From Candidatus Latescibacterota bacterium (GTDB lineage Bacteria; JAAXHH01; JACQVL01): a stretch of DNA of 27,989 nucleotides. The translations under genes were made by a program, and so were the position numbers. This document shows, piece after piece, positions 14,035-21,888 of this stretch. The DNA is taken from NCBI GenBank assembly GCA_016209865.1, contig JACQVL010000251.1, forward strand, positions 1 through 27,989. The letters run 5' to 3'. The notes under the pieces are model-generated. The model did not search any database, was not told where the DNA came from, and saw only the letters and a program-made list of their open reading frames with translations. Position 1 is the first letter of the stretch, and each line of letters begins with the position of its first letter.

Positions 14035-17000
14035 TCACTTCACCAACACCATCTTCCGCACCCGCGTGAACACTTCCCGCCCGGTGACCGCATCCCGCAC
14101 GACAATCCGGTAGAAGTACACCCCCGTTCCAACCTGTCGTCCTGTCTCGTTCCGGCCATTCCATTCGATGGCGTAGAACCCGGCCTGGTGCGGTTGATCG
14201 TTGAGGAGCATCCGCACCGCCTGGCCGAGGAGGTTGTACACGATGATCGTCACCGACCCCGGCCGTGGGAGGGCATAGCGAATCCGGGTCGTCGGGTTGA
14301 ACGGGTTGGGATAGTTCTGCGCGAGGGCGAACGCGCCCGGCACGCGACTCCCCGCCGTCGCGTCAACGGACACCGGCTTGCTCGCTTTGGCGGTCAAACT
14401 CTGGGCCGACGACCAGGCACCGTCGAACGTCCCGTCGTTCGCCCGCGCCCGCCACCAGTAGCGCACCCCGTCCTGAAGGGCGACACTGTCCGAGACCGCC
14501 TGGTCGATCACCTGCCAGTGCGTCGGGTTGGTCGAAGTGCCCTGAGGAATGCCCGATGTGGAAGTCACGAGCTGAGTCAGGAGGGAATCCGTGTAGACGG
14601 CGAACGTGTAGGCGAGCGTCCCGCCGCTCGTCCCGGGTGTCGCATCGCTGATGACTAAGATGGGCTTCCGGGAGACTTCGGCGTTGTCTGCCGGGGACGC
14701 TGGTCCCGGCGCAGACGGCGCATTCGCCGTCGCGGGCGTGGCAGAGACGGTGCTCGACGCTGTGCTGGTGTTAGGCGTCGGCAGTGCGTGATCCACCGCC
14801 TTGATAGAATACGTGTACACCGTCCCGTTCGTCACCGCATTGTCAAGGTACGTCGTGTCCGTGATCCCCGACTGCACCTGCGCCGTGACTCCGCTCACCG
14901 TCCGGAAGACCTCGTACCCGGCCAGATCGGTTTCCGTGTTCCGGCTCCACCGGAGCCGCACCGCGCCATTCCCGGCGATCGCCGTCAGGTTGGCGGGCGC
15001 GGCGGGCGGGGTGACGTCCTGAGTGGCGAGTGTCGTCAGCGGCTGCGACGAGCTCGTCGCGGTGTTGCCCGTCGGGTCGGTCGAGCCGACGAGCACGCTG
15101 TAGGAGATCGCCCCCGCCTGAAGGAACGTCGTGTCGGTCACGGTCAGCGCATGGGTGGTGACGTTCGTCGCGGATGCGACGGTCAGGGTATCGTTCGCCC
15201 CGGTGATGACGTGCACGAAGCTGTTCGACGGCTCATCCGTCGTCCACGAGAGCGACGCGGAGCGATAGCCAGGCTGGATGACGATCCCGCTGATCGCCGG
15301 CGGCGTGGCGTCGGCGGTCGAGGTGGTCGTGAACGACGACGTGCTGCTCAGGCGCGGGCCGTTGCCGCTGACGTCCGTCGATTTGACCCGGAAAGAGTAC
15401 CCGATCCCTGCGGTCAAGTTCGTCAGCGTCACACTGTGGGAGGTGCTCAGCGCCGTCGTCCCTAACGTCTGGTTGAGGCTGGTGGAACTCGTCCCGAAAT
15501 CGACGAAGCTGTCGGACAGTTCGTCCGTCGTCCACGTGATGACCGCCCGGTCGTTCGTGACCGACGAGACCGTCACCCCGCTGATGACGGGCGGGGTCAC
15601 GTCCGCTTCCGTGGCGGTCGTGGCCGAGGCGATGAGCGTAGGCAGCGGCCCCTGCGTCGGCCCGTTCCCGGTCGGGTCGGTCGAGCTGATCCGGTAACTG
15701 TAGATCGTCCCCGCCGCCAGGTTGGTGATCGTGACGGTATGCGCCGTGACGTTATCCGGGACGGTCGTCACCTGCCCGAACGCGGCCGTCGTCCCGTATT
15801 CGATGATGCTGTTGCAGAGCTCGTCCGTCACCCAGGAGATCGTCAACGCGGCCGACGTCTGGGCGATGATCGTGGGACCGGAGAGCAGCACCGGCGCCTG
15901 GGTATCCGGCTGCGGGTTCGTCGTGAACCGGCCGGTCGACCCCGGCACCTGGAGGACGCGGAAGAGCGCCCGTGACTCGGCTAAGGCGCTGATCTGCTTC
16001 AGGGTCAGACCGGACGGCGGGAACGTCCGGGAATTCCCGCTCGCATCCGTGGCGGTGACGAGGAACCGGTAGGGGGCGCCCAAGTTGAGGTTGGTCAGGG
16101 CGATGCGATGGTTGACGACGTTGGCGTCGCCGAACACCGTCGTGATGTTCGTCAGGTCGTTCGCCGGCGCGGCGTCGACCCGGATGGTCGCCGGTTCGTC
16201 GGTGGTGACGAGGACGACGACGACCGACCCGCCGTTATACCCGATGATCGGCCCCTCGACGAAGACGGGCGGGAGGCTGTCGACGGCGGTCGTCGTGAAC
16301 GTCCGACGCCGGCTCTCCGACCGGTTCCCGGCCTGGTCCCGCGACTGCACCCGGTACTCGTACGTGATCCCGCCAAGCAGGTTCGTCAAGACGAACTGGT
16401 GATTGGTCACGAACTCGGTGTCGAGCCGCCTCGTCGTGTCCGCGCTGCCGACCGCGTTGTAGAGGATTTCGGTGTCAGACGGCTCATCCGTCTCGTAGAC
16501 GATGGTGGCGCGAGCGGCGGTGGCGGCCAGCACCGCCGGACCTCGAACGATGCCCGGCGGGATGGTGTCCGCGAACGCCGGAGTGGTGAACGACTGGAAC
16601 GGGGTGATCCGCTGGTTGTTGCTCGGGTCGACGAACCGCACCCGGAAGAAGTATTGAGTATTCGAGGACAGCCCGGTCAGCGGAATCCGGTGACGGGTGA
16701 CGGGGAACGCCGCGCCCTGCACCTCTGTCGTCGTCAGGGTGCTGTCGAGCGCCACGTACTGGACGTAACCGAACGCGATCTCGTCCGTCGTGGCAACGAT
16801 GAGCGCGCTCGTCTGCGTCAGCCCGACGACCGCCGGGAATTCGACGAGCCGGGGCGGGATGGTATCCGCCACCCGCCGCGTGCGAAACGCGCGAGGTGTG
16901 GACGCGGACGGGAAGAACTTCGCGGCATTCCCGCTGATGTCGGTCGCGCCGACCCGGAAGTAGTAGGTCATATCCGGCACCAGGCCCGTCAGGGTGATCC

Positions 17001-18615
17001 GGTGGAGGCGAGACGGGCTGGACTCGTTCGTCGTGTTGACCGTGTCCACCGTCCCGGCCGTCAGGCCAATGCCCACGCGCCCGGTGGACAGTTCGTCCGT
17101 CTCGAACACGATCGTCGCCGCGCTGTCCGTGATCCCGATCGCGCCCGGCCCGGAGACGATAACCGGAGCGACCACGTCACTCCCCGCTAAGGTGGCGAAC
17201 GACGCGACGGCGGAGCTGTCGCGGTTGTCGACCGCATCCTTCACGAAGGCCCGGAAGAGATACGCGGTATTCGCCGTCAGCCCGGTGAGCGTCACCCGGC
17301 GGTCGCGGGCGAGGACGGTATCCGTGATCGTCGTCCCCAGGCTGGGTGACGTACCGTAATGGAGAGCGGCGCGATGGGGTTCGTCGGTGGAGAACTCGAT
17401 GATGGCTGAGGTGCTCGTTGCCCCGACGAGCGCGGGGCGGCGGACGAAGACGGGGGGTTTCGCGTCGACCGCGAACAGGTCGGCGGCCACTCTGAACGCG
17501 ATATTCCCCGACGGGTCCCGGAGCTGGCCACGCACGGCCGCTTTCGGAGCCTCATCCCCTCGGGCGATGACATACCTTCCCGTGTACGTTCCCGACCCGG
17601 CCGAGGTCTCTGCCATCGGGACGTTCTGCACGAGCCCGACGAGGGCGAAACTGGCCGCCATGTTCGACGTGCCAGTGAGGACGACCTGAATCGTATCCCC
17701 GATCCCTTTCACCGGGCCGCCGGTTGCCGAGAAGTTCACGGACGTGATCACCGGGGGGATGGTATCGATCACCGCGCCCGGACTGCCTTCGTTGAGCGTA
17801 AAGCTCTCAAACCGGAGGTTGAGCGGGCCGGGGTTGGCGACGTCAAACCGGACCCCGACAAGCGGCCCGCTGCCGGCGAACGGGCTGGACTTCGCCGCGG
17901 CGACCCGCACCCGTCCGGGACTGAGGAGGTTGAAGGTATCGGTCGCCGCTTCGCTCAGCGTCCCGGGCTTGGCCGTTCCGACCGCCGTCGCCCGGAGCGC
18001 GTTGTACTGGAGGACAAAACTGTAGCTCAGGACGTTGAGACCTGTCAGATTATTGACGACGATCGGGACGGCCAGCGGCACGCCCGCGATGCCCTGGATG
18101 TTCGTGATGCCCCCAACCCGGACGGGGACGGAGAACGTCCCGTTTGTGGGGGTCGCGGCCGGGGTGCCTTCATTAAACCGGAAGGTCGTGAAACTGAGCG
18201 ACGTGACGACGGTATCGGCGAGGGTCGGGGAGACGGTGAACGGGATTTCGACGAACGGGCCTTTGCCCGTCGCTGGCGTGATGCCCGCGGCGGCGACGAT
18301 GAGCGTCCCCGGGCTCGTCGCGTTGGCGGTCGGCAGGCTGAACCCGCTCCCCAGCGTCCCGACGGATTGCGCCTGGATGCCGCCCGTCGGGTTGGGGATG
18401 GGCGTCAGGACAGCCGGGTCGTACGTCATCGTGAACTGGTACGCGAACACACTGTCCGCCGCTACGACCGTGTCGAGCGCCGCGACCTGCACTGTGATCC
18501 GGCTCCCCGGATTGCCCGAGGCGTCGTTGATCTTCACCCGGATCACGGCCTGGGCAGACACGACCGCGAGCATGACGAGCGCAAGGCTCAACCCCAATGT
18601 GCGCATCAGTCTCAA
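14035..18615 (-). CDS. Giant secreted protein: two cohesins, eight TDE Ig/FN3-like repeats, FN3, FlgD-like sorting domain
   Basis: The 1526-residue product starts at TTG 18615, with AAGGAG eight bases upstream; a later ATG at 18606 is too far from that site. A signal peptide covers about 1-23. Two cohesin-like beta-sandwiches follow (about 24-165 and 168-283; 'YDPAVL' at 65-70, 'FNEG' and 'LNEG' near their ends). An Ig-like unit lies at 285-383. Eight repeats of about 95-125 residues (384-1198) each open with 'D-x-x-PP/AP' and carry 'TDE'. FN3 is at 1199-1294, and a further FN3-like unit with 'YWWRARANDG' follows. The C-terminal 100 residues contain 'NYPNPFNPTTRIRYALP' and 'YNLLGQAVRML', the FlgD Ig-like domain used as a type-IX (type A-like) sorting signal in FCB bacteria. 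No dockerin is present, unlike its three neighbours, so it could act as a scaffold or receptor partner. Confidence 0.85.
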   Translation of the reverse strand: MRLMRTLGLSLALVMLAVVSAQAVIRVKINDASGNPGSRITVQVAALDTVVAADSVFAYQFTMTYDPAVLTPIPNPTGGIQAQSVGTLGSGFSLPTANATSPGTLIVAAAGITPATGKGPFVEIPFTVSPTLADTVVTSLSFTTFRFNEGTPAATPTNGTFSVPVRVGGITNIQGIAGVPLAVPIVVNNLTGLNVLSYSFVLQYNALRATAVGTAKPGTLSEAATDTFNLLSPGRVRVAAAKSSPFAGSGPLVGVRFDVANPGPLNLRFESFTLNEGSPGAVIDTIPPVITSVNFSATGGPVKGIGDTIQVVLTGTSNMAASFALVGLVQNVPMAETSAGSGTYTGRYVIARGDEAPKAAVRGQLRDPSGNIAFRVAADLFAVDAKPPVFVRRPALVGATSTSAIIEFSTDEPHRAALHYGTSPSLGTTITDTVLARDRRVTLTGLTANTAYLFRAFVKDAVDNRDSSAVASFATLAGSDVVAPVIVSGPGAIGITDSAATIVFETDELSTGRVGIGLTAGTVDTVNTTNESSPSRLHRITLTGLVPDMTYYFRVGATDISGNAAKFFPSASTPRAFRTRRVADTIPPRLVEFPAVVGLTQTSALIVATTDEIAFGYVQYVALDSTLTTTEVQGAAFPVTRHRIPLTGLSSNTQYFFRVRFVDPSNNQRITPFQSFTTPAFADTIPPGIVRGPAVLAATAARATIVYETDEPSDTEILYNAVGSADTTRRLDTEFVTNHQFVLTNLLGGITYEYRVQSRDQAGNRSESRRRTFTTTAVDSLPPVFVEGPIIGYNGGSVVVVLVTTDEPATIRVDAAPANDLTNITTVFGDANVVNHRIALTNLNLGAPYRFLVTATDASGNSRTFPPSGLTLKQISALAESRALFRVLQVPGSTGRFTTNPQPDTQAPVLLSGPTIIAQTSAALTISWVTDELCNSIIEYGTTAAFGQVTTVPDNVTAHTVTITNLAAGTIYSYRISSTDPTGNGPTQGPLPTLIASATTATEADVTPPVISGVTVSSVTNDRAVITWTTDELSDSFVDFGTSSTSLNQTLGTTALSTSHSVTLTNLTAGIGYSFRVKSTDVSGNGPRLSSTSSFTTTSTADATPPAISGIVIQPGYRSASLSWTTDEPSNSFVHVITGANDTLTVASATNVTTHALTVTDTTFLQAGAISYSVLVGSTDPTGNTATSSSQPLTTLATQDVTPPAAPANLTAIAGNGAVRLRWSRNTETDLAGYEVFRTVSGVTAQVQSGITDTTYLDNAVTNGTVYTYSIKAVDHALPTPNTSTASSTVSATPATANAPSAPGPASPADNAEVSRKPILVISDATPGTSGGTLAYTFAVYTDSLLTQLVTSTSGIPQGTSTNPTHWQVIDQAVSDSVALQDGVRYWWRARANDGTFDGAWSSAQSLTAKASKPVSVDATAGSRVPGAFALAQNYPNPFNPTTRIRYALPRPGSVTIIVYNLLGQAVRMLLNDQPHQAGFYAIEWNGRNETGRQVGTGVYFYRIVVRDAVTGREVFTRVRKMVLVK
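14734..17466 (-). repeat. Eight tandem TDE Ig/FN3-like repeats plus one FN3 domain
   Basis: The units begin at residues 384, 479, 583, 682, 778, 903, 1003 and 1101, with canonical FN3 from 1199. Each has the core pattern hydrophobic-x-hydrophobic-x-TDE-(P/L/I), a 'hydrophobic-T-(G/N)-L' turn and a 'Y-x-(F/Y)-R-V-x-x-x-D' strand. The DNA copies are diverged, so this is an old expansion rather than a recent tandem duplication. Similar modules precede the catalytic domain in purple acid phosphatases, but no enzyme domain is present here. Confidence 0.8.
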
Positions 18616-18650
18616 GATGGTGACTCCTTACTCACGTTACACCTGGTGTC

Positions 18651-18734
18651 ATTCCCGCCCCCGCTTTCGCGGGGGGAAACTCCATCGGGAATCCCTGCTC
18701 TTTACTCGTCACTCGCCACTTGTCACTCGTCACT
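18651..18734. repeat. Composite repeat: palindrome plus CGTCACT array
   Basis: The region holds a palindrome CCCCCGC-TTTC-GCGGGGG (18658-18675) within a diverged ATTCCCGC context. CTCTTTACT follows, and then four heptads (CGTCACT, CGCCACT, TGTCACT, CGTCACT; 18707-18734). The array stops one base before the stop codon of the 18736-21858 gene. The unit has the same order as the copies at 12435-12563 and 27906-27964. Confidence 0.8.
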
Positions 18735-18735
18735 A

Positions 18736-21700
18736 TTATTTCAACAGCGTCAGCCGTTTCGTCTGTCGGAACGTTCCGGCGTCGAGCCGGTAGAAATAGA
18801 CCCCACTGGCGGCCGGCTGGCCGCGGCCGTCACGCCCGTCCCACGTGACCGTGTAGAACCCGGCGGGCTGCGTCTCGTCCACCAGGACGCGCACCGCCTG
18901 GCCGAGGACGTTGTAGAGGACGAGCCGGACGGCCACCGGCTTCGGGAGGGCGTACGCGATCGTCGTCGTCGGGTTGAACGGGTTCGGCCGGTTCTGCGAG
19001 AGCGAGAACGCTTTCGGGATCAGGGCGGTTGCCTTGCCGACGACGAACTCGGCGGACGTGCCGGGCATGTCCAGTTCGTTCACCGCGAACCGTTCGACGG
19101 TCAGCGGGCTGCGGCCGCCGTCCCGGCCGATGACGCGGAAGGAGAGCGCGACGAGATCCCCCTCCTCGTTCAGTGGTGCAGTTCCGGCTAAGGCCAGATG
19201 GATGCGTCCTTCTTTGTGTGAATACGCTAACTCATACCGGGCGGTCAGACCCGTCCGTGCCGCGTCGATCAACTCCAGCACCGCCGGGTCGTACCGGAAG
19301 ACGAGGTCGGCGCCGAAGAGGTTCGCCGTCTTCTGGACGCGGATGGGGATCGTCACCCGCTCGCCAGGCTGGCCCGCACGATCCTGGACGGCCGCGACCG
19401 CCGCGCCGGGAATGACTTTCGGCACGGCAAGCTGGCGGACGGGGAACGTGTCGACCTGCTTCGTCAGGTACCGGAGAATCAACGACACGTCGAGCGGACC
19501 GACGATTCCGTTCCCGCTCACGTCCGCCAACAGCCGCTGGATGGGGGACAGCGTCAGCACCTCGGCGGTGTGCCGGAGGGCGAGCGAGGCGTCGAACGCG
19601 GAGATGCCGCCCTGCATCGTGACGTCCCCGAAGATGCTATCCGGGTTCGACGGGAAGTTTTTGAGTTTCTGCAATTCCGCATTACTCATCCCGGCGTACA
19701 AGACTGGCGGGAGTCCGGTGATGAACCGCGCCTCCGCGATCACTTCGGCTTCGAGCGTCCGCTGCGACTCGATCATCATGTAGATGACCGTATCGTGCGG
19801 GGCGATCGTGACCTGCTTCCAGAAAATTGACGGCTCATCATTCCCTTGCTGGAAATACACACTATCGGCTTTATCCGTCCCGCCCAGTCCATCGAACACG
19901 TGCGCGAGAGCGGCGTCAGAGTCTGTGGGGTCGGACGTGTCTTCATCATCCGTGACGAACCAGAGATAGTCGGCTACGCTGACGTTGGACAGACTGAATG
20001 TGCCCACGCTGATCGAGGTTGCCCGGAGGTTCGTGCTGCTGTCCGAGCCGAGATCGCCGTTGACCTTGAGATCGACCGTGACCGCCGTATCCGCCGGATT
20101 GACGACGATGTTCAGGTACCGGGCGAACCGGCCGCCCTCGTCCGGGACGAACACTTTCCGCGAGATGTGGAGGCCGGCCAGGGTCGAATCGATCGGGAAG
20201 ACAATCTCCCGTCCGTTCTCTTCATAAGCGACCTGGCCGGAACCGTTGTATGTGCGCGACTGCCCATCCTTCATCACGGTAAAGTCATTCCAGTCATCAT
20301 ACGAATCGCTGCTGCCGACGATGATGTTGCCGCCGTCATCGATTGTCCCGTCGGACGTGTTAATATCGTACAGAAATCCCTTCTCATCGACCAGGTTCGT
20401 GCTGAACACGATTACCGTGATCGAATCCCGCGCCGCCTGTCCTACCCGATCCTGTGCTTCCACCACGATGTCGTACCGACCGCCGTAGAGCACGTCCACG
20501 GTCGCGGTGAACGTCGTGTCTGAGGTCAACGTCGCCACGGTCGAATCGACGACGAGTCCGCCGACTTGTTTTGCCCGGACGATCACTTGTTTCAGGTATT
20601 TTTCCAGGACTGTCCCCTGGACGGTGACATTGTTCGCTGCGGTGTCGCCGTCCGCCGGGCTGGTGATGTCCACGACCGGCGAGGTCTGATCGAGGATGAT
20701 GACCGTCGTGTCGGCGGCGGCCAGACTGTCGGTGGCCGTGAACCCCTGCGCCACCACCCGGTTGCTGTCCGGGTTGAGGCTGACGTTGGCCAGGCTGAAC
20801 GTCTTAGCGACGGTATCGAGCACCGCATCCACGAAGGGATTATCACGGACTTGCACTTTCACCTTTTTCACCGTCGTGTCGGGCGCGGTTCCGGTCAGCG
20901 TGATCGGCGTTGTGTTCACGAACTGGGGCGTCGTGATCCCGAACCCCCCCGTACTGGCGAAGATGAGCGCATTGGCAAAGAGACGGGTGACGTTCGGGCT
21001 GGAATAATTCGTTGAATAGCCCATAAAGATCGAGATACCGACCACGGTGCCTGCGGTATTCGTGGCAATGACCTTGTTCCCTGCGGTGTCCCGGGCGAGC
21101 AGGACGGCGTCTTCGTTCAAAGGGGAATCGGTGTAGTTGGAGTTATACTGATAAGTCAGGCTGGACACCCCGTCGAAAATCGGGTGGCCGGTCTGAGCGG
21201 TGGCCATGTCCAGGGTGCCGCTGGGGGATTTCGTAGAAGCCGTGACCTGAAACGGGCTGTAGCCGTTCGTCACGATCCGCCCCTCCAGGCTCCACGGATC
21301 GGAGAACGCATACGTCCCCAGGACGAGTCCGCCGCCGCCGTCCACATAATCCGCCAGAACATTGCCAGTCGCCACCGGGTCTGAGAATTCACTATTCGTC
21401 CAGACGAGCAACACATCGAACGCCTGGAGCTGAGCCAGGGTCGGGGTCGTGCCGTTATCGGTGATGACCGTGATATTCTCTGCCGAGAGGAATCCCGTGG
21501 CCGCCAGCCCGTTCTTTACATCAGACGCACTCCCGCCATCCGACAGCAGCCCAACTTTGATGTTCGACGGGCTGGTCGCCTGCACCGCGTTCGGGGCGAG
21601 TGCTCGCACGAGCGGGCGAATCGGACCGGACGCCGGTGCGTCGGCGGCTGGCGTCATTGGCCGCGTGGCCGCCCCACGCCTCGCTTTGGCTTGTTTCTTC

Positions 21701-21858
21701 GCGCCCGTTTCGGCCAGGGCCGCGCCGCCGACCAGCAACGCCAGGAGGAGCACGCAGGCCAGCCATCGTCCCAAAAGCCTGGATTCCCGCTTTCGCGGGA
21801 ATGACAGTGGGTGGAACGACAAGAATCTGTAGAGGAGTAACATCGAATTTTTTCTCAT
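18736..21858 (-). CDS. Giant secreted protein: GATase-like head, Ig-like units, dockerin, cohesin, FlgD-like sorting domain
   Basis: The product has 1040 residues. I chose ATG 21858 because the paralogue upstream starts in the identical context (catcaacag-ATG-AGA); a longer frame begins at 21891 inside a heptad array. The signal segment (29-49) is preceded by 'SFPRKRESR' encoded by a dispersed palindrome. Residues 99-305 resemble class I glutamine-amidotransferase-like folds, but I see no Cys-His-Glu triad. Two Ig-like units (310-485) lead to a conserved beta-rich module (486-715, 'GFLYDI…DSYDDW…RYLNIVVNP…LGSD'). A two-repeat dockerin follows at 744-806 ('GDVTMQGGISAFDASLALR', 'DVSGNGIVGPLDVSLILRY'). 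A cohesin lies at 828-940 ('FRYDPAVLELI'), and the C-terminal FlgD-like domain at 948-1040 ('NRPNPFNPTTTIAYALP'). Carrying dockerin and cohesin together suggests self-assembly. Confidence 0.85.
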   Translation of the reverse strand: MRKNSMLLLYRFLSFHPLSFPRKRESRLLGRWLACVLLLALLVGGAALAETGAKKQAKARRGAATRPMTPAADAPASGPIRPLVRALAPNAVQATSPSNIKVGLLSDGGSASDVKNGLAATGFLSAENITVITDNGTTPTLAQLQAFDVLLVWTNSEFSDPVATGNVLADYVDGGGGLVLGTYAFSDPWSLEGRIVTNGYSPFQVTASTKSPSGTLDMATAQTGHPIFDGVSSLTYQYNSNYTDSPLNEDAVLLARDTAGNKVIATNTAGTVVGISIFMGYSTNYSSPNVTRLFANALIFASTGGFGITTPQFVNTTPITLTGTAPDTTVKKVKVQVRDNPFVDAVLDTVAKTFSLANVSLNPDSNRVVAQGFTATDSLAAADTTVIILDQTSPVVDITSPADGDTAANNVTVQGTVLEKYLKQVIVRAKQVGGLVVDSTVATLTSDTTFTATVDVLYGGRYDIVVEAQDRVGQAARDSITVIVFSTNLVDEKGFLYDINTSDGTIDDGGNIIVGSSDSYDDWNDFTVMKDGQSRTYNGSGQVAYEENGREIVFPIDSTLAGLHISRKVFVPDEGGRFARYLNIVVNPADTAVTVDLKVNGDLGSDSSTNLRATSISVGTFSLSNVSVADYLWFVTDDEDTSDPTDSDAALAHVFDGLGGTDKADSVYFQQGNDEPSIFWKQVTIAPHDTVIYMMIESQRTLEAEVIAEARFITGLPPVLYAGMSNAELQKLKNFPSNPDSIFGDVTMQGGISAFDASLALRHTAEVLTLSPIQRLLADVSGNGIVGPLDVSLILRYLTKQVDTFPVRQLAVPKVIPGAAVAAVQDRAGQPGERVTIPIRVQKTANLFGADLVFRYDPAVLELIDAARTGLTARYELAYSHKEGRIHLALAGTAPLNEEGDLVALSFRVIGRDGGRSPLTVERFAVNELDMPGTSAEFVVGKATALIPKAFSLSQNRPNPFNPTTTIAYALPKPVAVRLVLYNVLGQAVRVLVDETQPAGFYTVTWDGRDGRGQPAASGVYFYRLDAGTFRQTKRLTLLK
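21783..21802. repeat. Dispersed palindrome ATTCCCGC-TTTC-GCGGGAAT
   Basis: A perfect 8-bp stem with a TTTC loop, lying inside the signal-peptide region of the 18736-21858 gene. On the coding strand it contributes 'SFPRKRES', a translation seen wherever this common palindrome is read in this frame. Confidence 0.9.
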
Positions 21859-21867
21859 CTGTTGATG

Positions 21868-21888
21868 TTCCCGAACCCCGTACCCCGT
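21868..21888. repeat. Heptad array (TTCCCGA, ACCCCGT x2) between two giant genes
   Basis: The three heptads fill the 29-bp gap between the stop of the 21888-24995 gene and the ATG at 21858. The last heptad ends on the first base (plus-strand reading) of the stop codon. In the sense direction it is G-rich, with three G runs. Confidence 0.85.

Noticed and set aside
18035-18793. Plus-strand open frames opposite the giant genes (including 21600-22724)
   Set aside because: They lie antisense to well-supported domains, show composition typical of shadows, and cross signal-peptide and repeat DNA of the real genes.
21783-21802. 'SFPRKRES' as a conserved functional protein motif
   Set aside because: It is the translation of a dispersed palindromic DNA repeat that also occurs outside coding sequence at 27906-27925.
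18736-21858. An active glutamine amidotransferase domain
   Set aside because: The fold-like pattern is present but no nucleophile Cys with His/Glu triad is visible, so no enzyme activity is claimed.
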